Source: JBECKS01 sp964557005 (GTDB taxonomy: Bacteria > Pseudomonadota > Gammaproteobacteria > Pseudomonadales > JBECKS01). From it: a stretch of 64,000 bases of DNA. A program made the translations under genes and the position numbers. The notes below the pieces were generated by a model. It was not told where the DNA came from and ran no database searches. It worked only from the letters and a program-made list of their open reading frames with translations. Shown here piece by piece: positions 7,663 to 17,500 of the stretch. Positions within the stretch are counted from its first letter, which is position 1, and each line of letters starts with the position of its first letter. The DNA is taken from the NCBI GenBank assembly GCA_964557005.1, contig CAZKYI010000005.1, positions 62,001-126,000 of the forward strand. The letters are read 5' to 3'.

Positions 7663-10600
7663 ATGCCGAAGCGACAAGACATTCATAGCGTACTCATTCT
7701 CGGAGCAGGCCCCATTGTGATTGGGCAGGCATGTGAATTCGATTATTCGGGTGCGCAGGCTTGTAAGGCACTGAAGGAAGAAGGCATTCGCGTAATTCTG
7801 GTGAATTCCAATCCCGCCACCATTATGACCGACCCTTCGATGGCCGATGCTACTTATGTAGAACCGATTCAATGGAAGGTGGTTGAAAAAATTATCGAGA
7901 AAGAAAAGCCCGATGCAATTTTGCCTACTATGGGCGGCCAAACCGCGTTGAACTGTGCGCTGGATTTGGCACGTCATGGTGTGCTCGATAAATACAATGT
8001 CGAAATGATTGGCGCGAAAAAAGAAGCGATTGATATGGCGGAAGATCGTCAGTTGTTCGACAAGGCCATGAAGCGCATCGGTTTGGAAACACCGCGCTCC
8101 TTGATTGCGCACAGTCTTGAAGAAGCCTTGCAGGTGCTTGATACCGTAGGATACCCCGCAATTATTCGCCCTTCTTTTACCATGGGCGGCAGTGGCGGCG
8201 GCATTGCGTATAACCGTGAAGAGTACATCACCATTTGCAAGCGCGGGCTGGATTTGTCCCCTACCAATGAGTTGTTAATTGATGAGTCGCTCATTGGCTG
8301 GAAAGAATTTGAAATGGAAGTGGTGCGCGATAAAAAAGACAACTGCATCATCATTTGTTCCATCGAAAACTTCGATGCCATGGGTGTGCATACGGGTGAT
8401 TCAATTACCGTTGCGCCTGCGCAAACACTCACCGACAAGGAATACCAGATTATGCGTAATGCTTCTTTGGCGGTGTTACGTGAAATTGGTGTGGAAACTG
8501 GAGGCTCGAATGTGCAGTTCGGCATGGATCCAAAAACCGGCCGCATGGTGGTGATTGAAATGAACCCAAGGGTGTCGCGCTCTTCGGCACTGGCTTCAAA
8601 GGCAACGGGTTTTCCCATTGCCAAGGTAGCTGCCAAGCTGGCAATCGGTTTTACGCTTGATGAATTGCAAAACGATATTACGGGTGGTGCGACTCCCGCT
8701 TCTTTTGAGCCTTCCATTGATTATGTGGTCACCAAGATTCCCCGTTTTAATTTCGAGAAATTCCCCGAGGCTGACCCTAACCTGACCACGCAGATGAAAT
8801 CGGTGGGTGAGGTGATGGCGATTGGCCGTTGTTTTCAGGAGTCGTTTCAGAAAGCACTACGCGGTTTGGAAACAGGCAGCATGGGGCTGGAATCCCGCTT
8901 CGAGGGTGAGCTGGGTGAGAAACAACTGGGTATTATTCGCGCGGAGTTAAAAACACCCAAGGCAGAGCGCCCCTGGTATGTTGCTGATGCGTTTAGAGCA
9001 GGTTTGCCGATGGACGAGATTTACGCGCTTTCAGGTATCGACCCCTGGTTTCTCGCTGAAATCGAGGATTTGGTGCAAGAGGAAAGCAGGATTCAGGCAA
9101 GCACGCTCGCACAACTCGATAAACCCACGCTGTTTGCGCTAAAACGTAAAGGTTTTTCTGATCAGCGTTTGGCTTTCCTGTTGTCGGAAACCGAAGCTGC
9201 TGTCAGAGCCAGGCGCAAGCAGCTTGGAGTAAAACCGGTTTACAAGCGCGTTGATACCTGTGCTGCGGAATTTGCGACGGCGACGGCCTATATGTATTCC
9301 ACCTACGACGAAGAATGCGAAGCAGCGGTGAGCCAGCGCGAAAAATTCATGGTGTTGGGGGGTGGCCCCAATCGCATTGGTCAGGGCATTGAGTTTGATT
9401 ATTGCTGTGTTCATGCAGCGTTGGCACTGCGTGAAGCAGGCTATGAAACCATTATGGTGAACTGTAATCCTGAAACGGTCTCGACTGATTTTGATACTTC
9501 CGACCGTTTGTATTTCGAACCGATTACGCTGGAAGATGTTTTGGAGATTGTCGAAATCGAGCAACCCAAAGGTGTGATTGTGCAATATGGTGGGCAAACA
9601 CCGTTGAAATTGGCCAAAGCGCTGGAAGCACATGGTGTACCGATTATTGGTACAAGTCCTGATGCGATTGATTGTGCAGAAGATCGTGAGCGTTTCCAGA
9701 AACTGGTTGAGAAACTCAATCTAAAACAGCCTCCGAATCGTACCGCCAGAAGTATTGAAGAGGGGGTGAAGAAAGCTGAAGAAATCGGTTATCCACTGGT
9801 GGTGCGCCCTTCGTATGTACTGGGTGGACGTGCGATGGAAATTGTCGCCAACGAAGCCGAATTACGTGAATACTTTGATACGGCTGTTAAAGTGTCCCAT
9901 GAGTCTCCTGTGTTATTGGATCGTTTTCTTGACGATGCGATTGAAGTCGATGTCGATGCCATTTGTGACGGTGAGCAAGTTGTTATCGGCGGCATCATGC
10001 AGCACATCGAGCAGGCAGGTGTGCATTCGGGTGATTCGGCGTGCTCCTTGCCACCTTATAATTTGAGTAAGGACATTCAGGATCGTATGCGCGAGCAAAC
10101 CAAAGCAATGGCTTTGGAATTGGGCGTGATTGGTTTGATGAACGTGCAATTTGCTATTAAAGGCAATGATATTTTTGTGCTGGAAGTGAACCCGCGTGCT
10201 GCGCGTACTGTACCTTTTGTTTCAAAATGTATTGGCCATTCGCTCGCAAAAATTGCTGCCTTGTGTATGGCAGGCAAAAGCCTCAAGCAACAAGGCTTTG
10301 AAAAAGAAATTATTCCTGTGCTGTTTAATGTTAAGGAATCGGTGTTTCCATTTAACAAATTTCCTGGAGTAGACCCTATTCTTGGGCCTGAAATGAAATC
10401 GACAGGTGAAGTGATGGGCGTGGGCGAAAACTTTGCAGAAGCTTTTGGCAAAGCTGAGTTGGCCGCAGGGGAAATACTTCCTGAAAAAGGCACGGTGTTT
10501 ATCAGTGTGCGTGATGGAGACAAAAAGGAAATTCCTGCAATCGCCAGACATCTTGCCGAATTGGGTTTTAACCTGACTGCCACCAAGGGCACTGCAAAGG

Positions 10601-10881
10601 TGATTGAAGATGCAGGCCTTGAAGTGCAATACGTGAACAAGGTGATGGAAGGCCGCCCACATATTGTCGATATGTTAAAAAATGAAGAAATTGATTTAAT
10701 TATCAATACCACAGACGGTTCACAAGCCATCAAGGATTCATTTACGATTCGTCGTAATGCACTTCAGCACAAGGTGTGCTATACCACTACCATTGCGGGT
10801 GGTCAGGCAATTTGCATGGCTTTGAAAGAAAAAAGAGCAACGCCGCTGCGTGTGCGTAAACTACAGGATATTGCACTGTAA
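7663..10881 (+). CDS. carB: Carbamoyl-phosphate synthase large subunit
   Basis: Makes carbamoyl phosphate from bicarbonate, two ATP and the ammonia delivered by CarA. At 1072 aa it matches the E. coli length. It has two homologous ATP-grasp halves, opening with 'VLILGAGPIVIGQACEFDYSG' and 'FMVLGGGPNRIGQGIEFDYC'. Substrate-loop motifs include 'RPSFTMGGSGGG' and 'RPSYVLGGRAMEI'. The final about 150 residues form the MGS-like allosteric domain ('GTVFISVRDGDKKEI'), the site of UMP/ornithine control in relatives. carA and carB are one operon. Confidence 0.99.
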   Translation: MPKRQDIHSVLILGAGPIVIGQACEFDYSGAQACKALKEEGIRVILVNSNPATIMTDPSMADATYVEPIQWKVVEKIIEKEKPDAILPTMGGQTALNCALDLARHGVLDKYNVEMIGAKKEAIDMAEDRQLFDKAMKRIGLETPRSLIAHSLEEALQVLDTVGYPAIIRPSFTMGGSGGGIAYNREEYITICKRGLDLSPTNELLIDESLIGWKEFEMEVVRDKKDNCIIICSIENFDAMGVHTGDSITVAPAQTLTDKEYQIMRNASLAVLREIGVETGGSNVQFGMDPKTGRMVVIEMNPRVSRSSALASKATGFPIAKVAAKLAIGFTLDELQNDITGGATPASFEPSIDYVVTKIPRFNFEKFPEADPNLTTQMKSVGEVMAIGRCFQESFQKALRGLETGSMGLESRFEGELGEKQLGIIRAELKTPKAERPWYVADAFRAGLPMDEIYALSGIDPWFLAEIEDLVQEESRIQASTLAQLDKPTLFALKRKGFSDQRLAFLLSETEAAVRARRKQLGVKPVYKRVDTCAAEFATATAYMYSTYDEECEAAVSQREKFMVLGGGPNRIGQGIEFDYCCVHAALALREAGYETIMVNCNPETVSTDFDTSDRLYFEPITLEDVLEIVEIEQPKGVIVQYGGQTPLKLAKALEAHGVPIIGTSPDAIDCAEDRERFQKLVEKLNLKQPPNRTARSIEEGVKKAEEIGYPLVVRPSYVLGGRAMEIVANEAELREYFDTAVKVSHESPVLLDRFLDDAIEVDVDAICDGEQVVIGGIMQHIEQAGVHSGDSACSLPPYNLSKDIQDRMREQTKAMALELGVIGLMNVQFAIKGNDIFVLEVNPRAARTVPFVSKCIGHSLAKIAALCMAGKSLKQQGFEKEIIPVLFNVKESVFPFNKFPGVDPILGPEMKSTGEVMGVGENFAEAFGKAELAAGEILPEKGTVFISVRDGDKKEIPAIARHLAELGFNLTATKGTAKVIEDAGLEVQYVNKVMEGRPHIVDMLKNEEIDLIINTTDGSQAIKDSFTIRRNALQHKVCYTTTIAGGQAICMALKEKRATPLRVRKLQDIAL

Positions 10882-10905
10882 ATTCAAAAATAACGTGAGT
10901 TAATT

Positions 10906-11394
10906 ATGAGTGGATTGAATAAAGTCCCCATGACGGTTGTCGGGGAAAAAAAACTGAAAGAAGAATTGCATCGCTTAAAAACCATTGAGCGTCCGCGCAT
11001 TATCGAAGCCATCGCCGAAGCGCGTGCGCATGGGGATTTAAAAGAAAATGCGGAATATCACGCTGCGCGTGAGCAGCAGAGTTTTGCCGAAGGTCGCATT
11101 CAGGAAATCGAAGCCAAACTGAGTAATGCACAGGTGATTGATGTTTCCAAAATTGAAAACAGGGGCAAGGTGATTTTTGGTGTAACGGTAGACATCATCA
11201 ATCTCGATAACGACGAACGCAAAACCTATAAAATTGTTGGTGAAGATGAAGCCGACATTAAAGCCAATCTGATTTTTGCAGGTTCACCGATTGCGCGTGC
11301 ATTGATTGGTAAAGAAGTGGGCGATATTGCGCTGGTGGAAACGCCTGGCGGCAGTGTCGAATATGAAATCGACGGCGTGCGTCACGAACTTTAA
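10906..11394 (+). CDS. greA: Transcription elongation factor GreA
   Basis: Rescues backtracked RNA polymerase by stimulating cleavage of the nascent transcript. The 162-aa protein begins 'MTVVGEKKLKEELHRLK' and has the N-terminal coiled coil with acidic tip 'ARAHGDLKENAEYHAAREQQ'. It ends with the FKBP-like C-terminal domain ('SPIARALIGKEVGDIALVETPGG'). It follows carB by 24 nt, as in many gammaproteobacteria. Its TAA overlaps the stop codon of convergent yhbY by 4 nt. Confidence 0.98.
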   Translation: MSGLNKVPMTVVGEKKLKEELHRLKTIERPRIIEAIAEARAHGDLKENAEYHAAREQQSFAEGRIQEIEAKLSNAQVIDVSKIENRGKVIFGVTVDIINLDNDERKTYKIVGEDEADIKANLIFAGSPIARALIGKEVGDIALVETPGGSVEYEIDGVRHEL

Positions 11395-11732
11395 TCGGTT
11401 TTTTTTCCGCTAAAGCGTAACAGGTTTGAAAGTTTCGGGCTGGGTTTGCGTGCAGCACGATACAGCAAAACAATTTTGCCGATTTGCTGAACTTCTTCAC
11501 TCGCCGTTGCAGCACAAATTGTCTGAATCAGTTCAGTTTTGAATGCTTTATTACCAGCAGGCAATTTCACTTTAATCAGTTCGTGATCTTCCAGAGCGCG
11601 GTTCAATTCTTTTTCTATATTTTCATTCAAACCTTTATCGCCTATCGTGACTACAGGATTGAGTTGATGGCCGATGGTGCGAAAATGTTTTTTTTGTGTG
11701 GCGCCAAGTGCTGGTTCGGGTTTGGAAGACAT
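11391..11732 (-). CDS. yhbY: Ribosome-assembly RNA-binding protein YhbY (CRM domain)
   Basis: A single CRM-domain protein that associates with pre-50S particles in relatives. The fold shows 'KKHFRTIGHQLNPVVTIGDKGL', where the GDKG segment is the conserved RNA-contact GxxG loop, and 'HELIKVKL'. The end 'IGKIVLLYRAARKP' is also typical. The 113 aa include a basic C-terminal tail. It is convergent with greA and divergent from rlmE (76-nt gap), the arrangement known from E. coli and Pseudomonas. Confidence 0.95.
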   Translation of the reverse strand: MSSKPEPALGATQKKHFRTIGHQLNPVVTIGDKGLNENIEKELNRALEDHELIKVKLPAGNKAFKTELIQTICAATASEEVQQIGKIVLLYRAARKPSPKLSNLLRFSGKKTD

Positions 11733-11808
11733 GTGTGAAAAAGTGCTTGAAAGGCTGCGAAAAGGGCGGCAATTCTAACTAACAGGTCGGGTATAAGCCA
11801 GTTTATCC

Positions 11809-12453
11809 ATGAGCAAACAAGGTAAGCATTCCAAAAGCAGCAAGGCATGGTTGAAAGAACATGAGCAGGATTATTATGTTCAGGAGGCCAGACGGCTGGG
11901 CTATCGTTCGCGTGCGGCGTTCAAGCTCAAGGAAATTCAGGAAAAGGATAAGCTGATTAAACAGGGCATGACGGTGGTGGATTTGGGCGCTGCGCCTGGG
12001 GGCTGGTCGCAACTGGCGGTGGAATGGGTGGGCGCACAAGGCTGCATCATTGCTTCGGATATTCTGCCAATGGATTATCTGCCCGGCGTTGATTTCCTGC
12101 AGGGCGATTTTAATTCCGATGAGGTTTGCCAAAGCCTGAGCGAGCGTTTGGGCGAAAAGGCCGTCGACCTTGTAATTTGTGATATGTCCCCCAATATCAC
12201 AGGCAATGCGGTGGTGGATCAATATCAGGCAATGAATCTGTGCGAACTGGCACTGGCTTTTGCGCAGCAGCATCTTAAAGCGGGTGGGCACTTGCTGATC
12301 AAGGTGTTTCAGGGCAAGGGGCAGATTGAATTTGAACAGGCATTACGACAATCCTTTTCCAAGGTATTGATTCGCAAACCAAAATCTTCACGACCACGTT
12401 CCAGAGAAATTTATTATCTGGCGCAAGGGCGGACGAAAGAAACGCTGGCATAA
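11809..12453 (+). CDS. rlmE: 23S rRNA 2'-O-methyltransferase RlmE (FtsJ/RrmJ)
   Basis: Methylates U2552 in the A-loop of 23S rRNA during late 50S assembly. The SAM-binding motif I is 'VVDLGAAPGGWSQLAVEWVG', then 'DLVICDMSPNITG' (catalytic Asp). Catalytic Lys residues are in 'RAAFKLKEI' and 'LLIKVFQGKG', and Glu in 'SREIYYLA', which completes the K-D-K-E tetrad. The 214 aa agree with the family. It lies 74 nt upstream of ftsH; rlmE-ftsH is a classic heat-shock pair. Confidence 0.98.
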   Translation: MSKQGKHSKSSKAWLKEHEQDYYVQEARRLGYRSRAAFKLKEIQEKDKLIKQGMTVVDLGAAPGGWSQLAVEWVGAQGCIIASDILPMDYLPGVDFLQGDFNSDEVCQSLSERLGEKAVDLVICDMSPNITGNAVVDQYQAMNLCELALAFAQQHLKAGGHLLIKVFQGKGQIEFEQALRQSFSKVLIRKPKSSRPRSREIYYLAQGRTKETLA

Positions 12454-12527
12454 AACAGTTGGCGCTGGTCAGTCTGCCAAGGCGCAGTGTAGTATTGAAC
12501 AAGCGGTTTTTATTTTAAGAGGGCAGT

Positions 12528-14471
12528 ATGAACGACACACTCAAGAATCTGGTTTTATGGTCTGTTATTGCTATCGTGTTGGTGTCGGTATTCAGTAACT
12601 TCAATACACGCGGCACTGAAAATGAACTGGGTTATTCCGTGTTTGTGAATGAAGTGCGCAATGGTCGCATCAGTGAAGTTGTTATAGATGGCCAAAGCAT
12701 TCAGGGTAAAACCATCAATGGCAGTGATTTCAAAGTAGTGATTCCCCCGGGCATTACCGATCTGGATTTGATGCCTGATTTGCGTGATAACCGCGTCAAT
12801 GTCAAAGGCAAGGCGCCTGAGCAACGCGGCTTGTTGATGCAGCTTTTTATTGCGGCTTTTCCAATTCTTTTGATTGTTCTGATTTTCAGTTTCTTCATGC
12901 GCCAGATGCAAGGTGGCATGGGTGGTCGTGGTGGCCCGATGAGCTTTGGCAAAAGCAAGGCCAGACTCTTGAGTGAAGATCAAATCAAAACCACTTTTGC
13001 GGATGTTGCGGGTGTTGAAGAAGCCAAGGAAGACGTGCAGGAAATCGTCGAATTTTTAAAAGATCCCGGGAAATTCCAGCGTCTGGGTGGAAAAATTCCG
13101 CGTGGTGTATTGATGGTGGGTTCGCCAGGTACGGGTAAGACCTTGCTCGCCAAAGCCATAGCGGGTGAAGCGAAGGTTCCTTTCTTTGCCATTTCAGGTT
13201 CAGACTTTGTAGAAATGTTTGTGGGTGTGGGTGCATCGCGCGTTCGCGATATGTTTGAGCAAGCAAAAAAACAGGCGCCCTGTATTATTTTTATCGACGA
13301 AATTGATGCAGTGGGTCGCTCGCGTGGCGCAGGGCTTGGTGGCGGGCATGATGAGCGTGAACAAACCCTGAACCAGTTGCTGGTAGAAATGGACGGCTTT
13401 GATCCTAACGATGGTGTGATTGTGATTGCCGCAACCAACCGCCCTGATGTCCTTGATGCTGCCTTGTTACGCCCTGGGCGTTTTGACAGGCAGGTGACTG
13501 TGCCATTGCCTGATGTTAGAGGCAGAGAGCAAATCCTGCGCGTACACATGCGCACTGTTCCTCTTGGTGATGATGTTGATGCAACCGTGCTTGCGCGCGC
13601 AACGCCAGGTTTTTCAGGCGCAGATCTTGCCAATCTGGTCAACGAAGCTGCACTGTTTTCTGCGCGCCAGAATAAACGCATTGTTGAAATGTATGAGTTT
13701 GAAAAGGCCAAGGACAAAATTCTCATGGGTGCAGAACGTAAAACCATGGTGATGTCTGAAAAGGAAAAAGAAAACACGGCGTATCACGAAGCGGGGCATG
13801 CGATTGTCGGGCGTTTGGTGCCTGAACATGATCCGGTTTACAAGGTGAGCATTATTCCTCGCGGTAGAGCCTTGGGTGTCACCATGTATTTACCGGAAGA
13901 AGATAAATACAGTATTTCCAAGCGCCAGTTGGAAGGTCAGATTTCGAGCCTGTTTGGTGGTCGCATTGCCGAAGAAATGACTTTGGGTTTCGATGGTGTC
14001 ACCACAGGTGCTTCAAACGATATTCAACGCGCAACCCTGATGGCGCGTAACATGGTGACCAAGTGGGGGCTTTCAGAAAAAATGGGGCCTTTGAGTTATG
14101 AGGAAGAAGAAGGTGAAGTCTTTTTAGGAAAGTCAGTCACCCAGACCAAAAATGTTTCTGCCAAAACTGCGGAAGCCATCGACGGTGAAGTGAGAAAAAT
14201 TATCGATACTGCTTATGCGAAAGCGAAAAAAATTCTTGAAGAGAATGTCGATATTCTTCACGCCATGAAAGATGCCCTGATGAAATATGAAACCATCGAT
14301 GCCACGCAGATTGATGATTTAATGGCGAGAGTAGCCGTGCGAGACCCTAAAGACTGGAATGACAGCGGTAAGGGTTCTAATTCAGGTATGAAAGCGGATT
14401 CTGTAAGCAAGAAGGAAGAGCGTGGTGCTCAAGGTGGTCGTGAAGTAGGAGGCCCCGCAAACGAGGTATAA
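12528..14471 (+). CDS. ftsH: ATP-dependent zinc metalloprotease FtsH
   Basis: Membrane-anchored AAA+ protease that degrades sigma-32, LpxC and misassembled membrane proteins in relatives. Two N-terminal membrane segments (about 7-25 and 103-123) flank a periplasmic domain. The AAA module has Walker A 'GSPGTGKT', Walker B 'IIFIDEID' and the second region of homology 'AATNRPDVLDAALLRPGRFD'. The protease has HEAGH at 420-424. Length 647 aa is normal. A GAGG ribosome site precedes the ATG. folP follows 26 nt later. Confidence 0.99.
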   Translation: MNDTLKNLVLWSVIAIVLVSVFSNFNTRGTENELGYSVFVNEVRNGRISEVVIDGQSIQGKTINGSDFKVVIPPGITDLDLMPDLRDNRVNVKGKAPEQRGLLMQLFIAAFPILLIVLIFSFFMRQMQGGMGGRGGPMSFGKSKARLLSEDQIKTTFADVAGVEEAKEDVQEIVEFLKDPGKFQRLGGKIPRGVLMVGSPGTGKTLLAKAIAGEAKVPFFAISGSDFVEMFVGVGASRVRDMFEQAKKQAPCIIFIDEIDAVGRSRGAGLGGGHDEREQTLNQLLVEMDGFDPNDGVIVIAATNRPDVLDAALLRPGRFDRQVTVPLPDVRGREQILRVHMRTVPLGDDVDATVLARATPGFSGADLANLVNEAALFSARQNKRIVEMYEFEKAKDKILMGAERKTMVMSEKEKENTAYHEAGHAIVGRLVPEHDPVYKVSIIPRGRALGVTMYLPEEDKYSISKRQLEGQISSLFGGRIAEEMTLGFDGVTTGASNDIQRATLMARNMVTKWGLSEKMGPLSYEEEEGEVFLGKSVTQTKNVSAKTAEAIDGEVRKIIDTAYAKAKKILEENVDILHAMKDALMKYETIDATQIDDLMARVAVRDPKDWNDSGKGSNSGMKADSVSKKEERGAQGGREVGGPANEV

Positions 14472-14497
14472 GCATCGCAAAGATGTGAATACTTTTC

Positions 14498-15319
14498 ATG
14501 TTGCTCAATACTTTTACATTCCCGCCTCAGTTGATGGCTATTTTGAATCTGACACCGGATTCGTTTTCTGATGGTGGGAAATTCAATCATCTGGATTCGG
14601 CACTCAGGCGTTGCGAGCAACTGATTAAGGAAGGCGCAGATATTATTGACTTGGGTGGCGAATCTACACGTCCCGGTGCACAAGCGGTTAGTGAGCAGGA
14701 AGAAATCAATCGGGTGCTGCCGATACTTGAAGCCATCAAACAGCAATTCCCCATCAAACTTTCGGTAGATACCAGTAGCGAAACCGTGATGCGCCTTGCT
14801 CTGGGTTTGCAGGTTGACATCATCAATGATGTCAGAGCCTTACAAAAATTGAACAGTCTTGATTTTCTGGCACAAAGTGATTGCAGAGTTTGCCTGATGC
14901 ACATGCTGGGGCAGCCTCAATCCATGCAAGAAAAACCTCAATACGACGACATTCTGCAAGAAGTAAAATTATTTTTACTGGATAGAGTGAGGCAATGTGA
15001 GCAAGCAGGTATTCATACAAGCAGGCTTATTCTTGATCCGGGATTTGGTTTTGGAAAAACCTTGCAACATAATTTACGACTCCTGAATCGGCTCGATTAT
15101 TTTACCGGGCTGGGTTTTCCGGTGCTTTCAGGAACTTCCCGAAAAAGTATGATAGGTATGACCCTGAAAAAAGATGTGCAAGACAGATTATTTGGCAGTC
15201 TCGCGACGGTGAGTCTGGCTGTTCAGAAGGGTGCGAGCATAATTAGAGTACACGATGTTGCTGCGAGTCGTGATGTGATTGATATGACATGGGCAGTGAT
15301 GAACGAGGATTCACAATGA
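14498..15319 (+). CDS. folP: Dihydropteroate synthase
   Basis: Joins p-aminobenzoate to dihydropterin pyrophosphate in folate synthesis; the target of sulfonamides. TIM-barrel signatures are 'AILNLTPDSFSDGGKF', 'DIIDLGGESTRPGA', 'LSVDTSSETVMRLA', 'ILDPGFGFGKT' and the terminal 'IIRVHDVAASRDVI'. The 273-aa length is typical. Its TGA overlaps the ATG of glmM (ATGA), so the two are translationally coupled, as in ftsH-folP-glmM operons. Confidence 0.97.
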   Translation: MLLNTFTFPPQLMAILNLTPDSFSDGGKFNHLDSALRRCEQLIKEGADIIDLGGESTRPGAQAVSEQEEINRVLPILEAIKQQFPIKLSVDTSSETVMRLALGLQVDIINDVRALQKLNSLDFLAQSDCRVCLMHMLGQPQSMQEKPQYDDILQEVKLFLLDRVRQCEQAGIHTSRLILDPGFGFGKTLQHNLRLLNRLDYFTGLGFPVLSGTSRKSMIGMTLKKDVQDRLFGSLATVSLAVQKGASIIRVHDVAASRDVIDMTWAVMNEDSQ

Positions 15320-16674
15320 GTAAAAGAAAATATTTCGGAACAGATGGTATTCGCGGATTGGTAGGCAAAGGAAATATCAATCCGGGGTTTGTATTGAAAC
15401 TGGGTTGGGCTGCCGGACGTGTTTTTGCGCAGGAACGAGGCAGTAAACCCGCAAAAATTTTAATTGGCAAGGATACGCGTATTTCAGGCTATATGTTTGA
15501 GTCTGCGCTGGAAGCTGGGCTGTCCGCAGCAGGTGCCAACGTGCGTTTGTTGGGGCCAATGCCCACTCCAGCGATTGCCTATTTAACAAGAACATTTCAT
15601 GGACAAGCTGGAATTGTTATCAGCGCTTCGCATAACCCTTATCATGATAACGGCATTAAATTCTTTTCAAAATCTGGCACAAAACTACCCGACGAACTTG
15701 AGATCGCGATTGAAGAAAAACTTGATGAAGAAATGGAAACCTTGCCAAGTTTTGATCTGGGAAAGGTGAGGCGCATTGTTGGTGCGCGTGGTCGTTACAT
15801 TGAGTTTTGTAAAAGTACCTTGCCTTTTGAGGCAAGAGATTTTTCAGATTACAAAATTGTGGTTGATTGCGCTCATGGAGCAACCTATGACATTGCGCCA
15901 GATGTTTTTGATGAGCTGGGCGCACAAGTGATTGCCATAGGTGTCAGCCCTGATGGCTTCAACATCAATGATGGTTGTGGTTCTACCAACCCCGAACTTT
16001 TGCAAAAGACCGTGCTGCAACACAAAGCTGATTTTGGTATCGGTTTTGATGGTGATGGTGATCGACTGGTCTTCGTTGATGAAAAAGGTAACCTGGTAGA
16101 TGGTGATGACATTCTCTACATCATCGCTCGCCATCGAAAAAAACTGGGCACCATGGAAGGCGGCGTGGTGGGAACGGCGATGAGTAATCTGGGTCTGGAA
16201 TTGGCGATTAAAAAAATGGGACTTGAGTTTGTTCGCTCACAGGTGGGTGATCGTTTTGTTATGGAAGAACTCAGCCAGCGCAAATGGTTATTGGGCGGTG
16301 AATCTTCAGGCCACATTTTATGTCTGGATAAAACCACGACGGGTGATGGCATTATTTCGGCGCTGCAAGTGCTTTATGCCTTGAGAGACAGTCGCGGCAC
16401 GCTTTCAGAGCTGTGTAAAGATTTAACAAAAATGCCTCAAACCCTGATTAACGTGCCTCTTGGAAATGGCAAGGTAAGTGATTTATTAAATTCAGCTGCG
16501 GTGAAACACATCGTTCAGGAAGTTGAAAATCATCTTGGTGATACAGGACGAGTGCTTTTGCGCCCCTCAGGAACAGAGCCATTGATTCGGGTAATGGTTG
16601 AAGGTGAAGAACTGGAAATTGTTCAGGCGCATGCGCAGAGTATTGCCGATGTTATCCGCAATCATTGGCTTTGA
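15316..16674 (+). CDS. glmM: Phosphoglucosamine mutase
   Basis: Converts glucosamine-6-phosphate to glucosamine-1-phosphate for UDP-GlcNAc synthesis. The start ATG 15316 overlaps the folP stop and gives the family N-terminus 'KRKYFGTDGIRG'; the frame extends upstream but that would bury it in folP. The active-site phosphoserine is Ser105 in 'GIVISASHNP', the metal loop 'GFDGDGDRL' is near residue 245, the sugar loop 'GGESSGHIL' near 330 and the phosphate loop 'RPSGTEPLIRVM' near 420. It has 452 aa. Confidence 0.98.
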   Translation: MSKRKYFGTDGIRGLVGKGNINPGFVLKLGWAAGRVFAQERGSKPAKILIGKDTRISGYMFESALEAGLSAAGANVRLLGPMPTPAIAYLTRTFHGQAGIVISASHNPYHDNGIKFFSKSGTKLPDELEIAIEEKLDEEMETLPSFDLGKVRRIVGARGRYIEFCKSTLPFEARDFSDYKIVVDCAHGATYDIAPDVFDELGAQVIAIGVSPDGFNINDGCGSTNPELLQKTVLQHKADFGIGFDGDGDRLVFVDEKGNLVDGDDILYIIARHRKKLGTMEGGVVGTAMSNLGLELAIKKMGLEFVRSQVGDRFVMEELSQRKWLLGGESSGHILCLDKTTTGDGIISALQVLYALRDSRGTLSELCKDLTKMPQTLINVPLGNGKVSDLLNSAAVKHIVQEVENHLGDTGRVLLRPSGTEPLIRVMVEGEELEIVQAHAQSIADVIRNHWL

Positions 16675-16749
16675 AAGTCAGTTCAGTTAAGATTGCCGCC
16701 GCTTTCGTGCATGGCACTGCACTGAGTAATTGACACAGGAGTATTCACC

Positions 16750-17499
16750 ATGAGGCGCTACCTGATTGCCGCGAATTGGAAAATGAATGGCAACAAAGCT
16801 CTGAATAAAGCTTTGATTCAAGGTATCCGCTCCAGATTGGACACTGTTCACTCAGTTGATATTGTTGTTTGTGTGCCCTTCGCGTATCTACAGCAAGTCG
16901 CTGGTTTGCTTGATGGAAGCCCCTTGTTGTTGGCAGCGCAGAATGTCAGCGAATATGAGCAAGGTGCTTGCACAGGTGAAATTTCAGCAGCCATGTTGGC
17001 AGATTTTTCCTGTATGTATGCGCTGGTGGGACATTCAGAACGTCGGCAGTTGTTTGCTGAGAACAATCAAACAATTGCCAAAAAGTTTTTCCTGCTTCAG
17101 GCACACAACATACAACCTATTTTGTGTGTTGGTGAAACACTGGAGCAACGTGAAGCAGGGCAAACGGAAGCAGTCGTGTTAGACCAACTCCAAGCTGTGA
17201 TTGATGAAGCAGGTGTAGCCGCTCTGAAAAATTGTGTTTTGGCCTATGAACCAGTGTGGGCGATTGGCACAGGTCTTACAGCTAGCCCTGAACAGGCGCA
17301 GGCAGTGCATCAAACACTGCGCAGTTATATTGCAGACAGGGATGCAAAAGTTGCCGCATCACTTCGTATTATTTATGGCGGCAGTGTGAACGAAAAAAAT
17401 GCTCAGGCTTTGTTTGAGCAAGAAGATATTGATGGTGGCTTGATTGGCGGAGCATCGCTGCGAGCTGAAAGTTTTATTGAAATATGTAAGGTGGTTTAA
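16750..17499 (+). CDS. tpiA: Triosephosphate isomerase
   Basis: Interconverts dihydroxyacetone phosphate and glyceraldehyde-3-phosphate in glycolysis. It shows the N-terminal 'AANWKMNGN' with catalytic Lys, 'LVGHSERR' with catalytic His, 'VLAYEPVWAIGTG' with catalytic Glu and its flexible loop, and 'YGGSVNEKNA' plus 'GGLIGGASL' for phosphate binding. The 249 aa are normal. The glmM-tpiA-secG order is conserved in Pseudomonas and relatives. The TAA ends one base before the secG GTG. Confidence 0.98.
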   Translation: MRRYLIAANWKMNGNKALNKALIQGIRSRLDTVHSVDIVVCVPFAYLQQVAGLLDGSPLLLAAQNVSEYEQGACTGEISAAMLADFSCMYALVGHSERRQLFAENNQTIAKKFFLLQAHNIQPILCVGETLEQREAGQTEAVVLDQLQAVIDEAGVAALKNCVLAYEPVWAIGTGLTASPEQAQAVHQTLRSYIADRDAKVAASLRIIYGGSVNEKNAQALFEQEDIDGGLIGGASLRAESFIEICKVV

Positions 17500-17500
17500 A

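Noticed and set aside
12980..13777. 265-aa minus-strand frame opposite ftsH
   Set aside because: Antisense to the highly conserved AAA domain; Ser/Thr/Pro-rich product with no family features.
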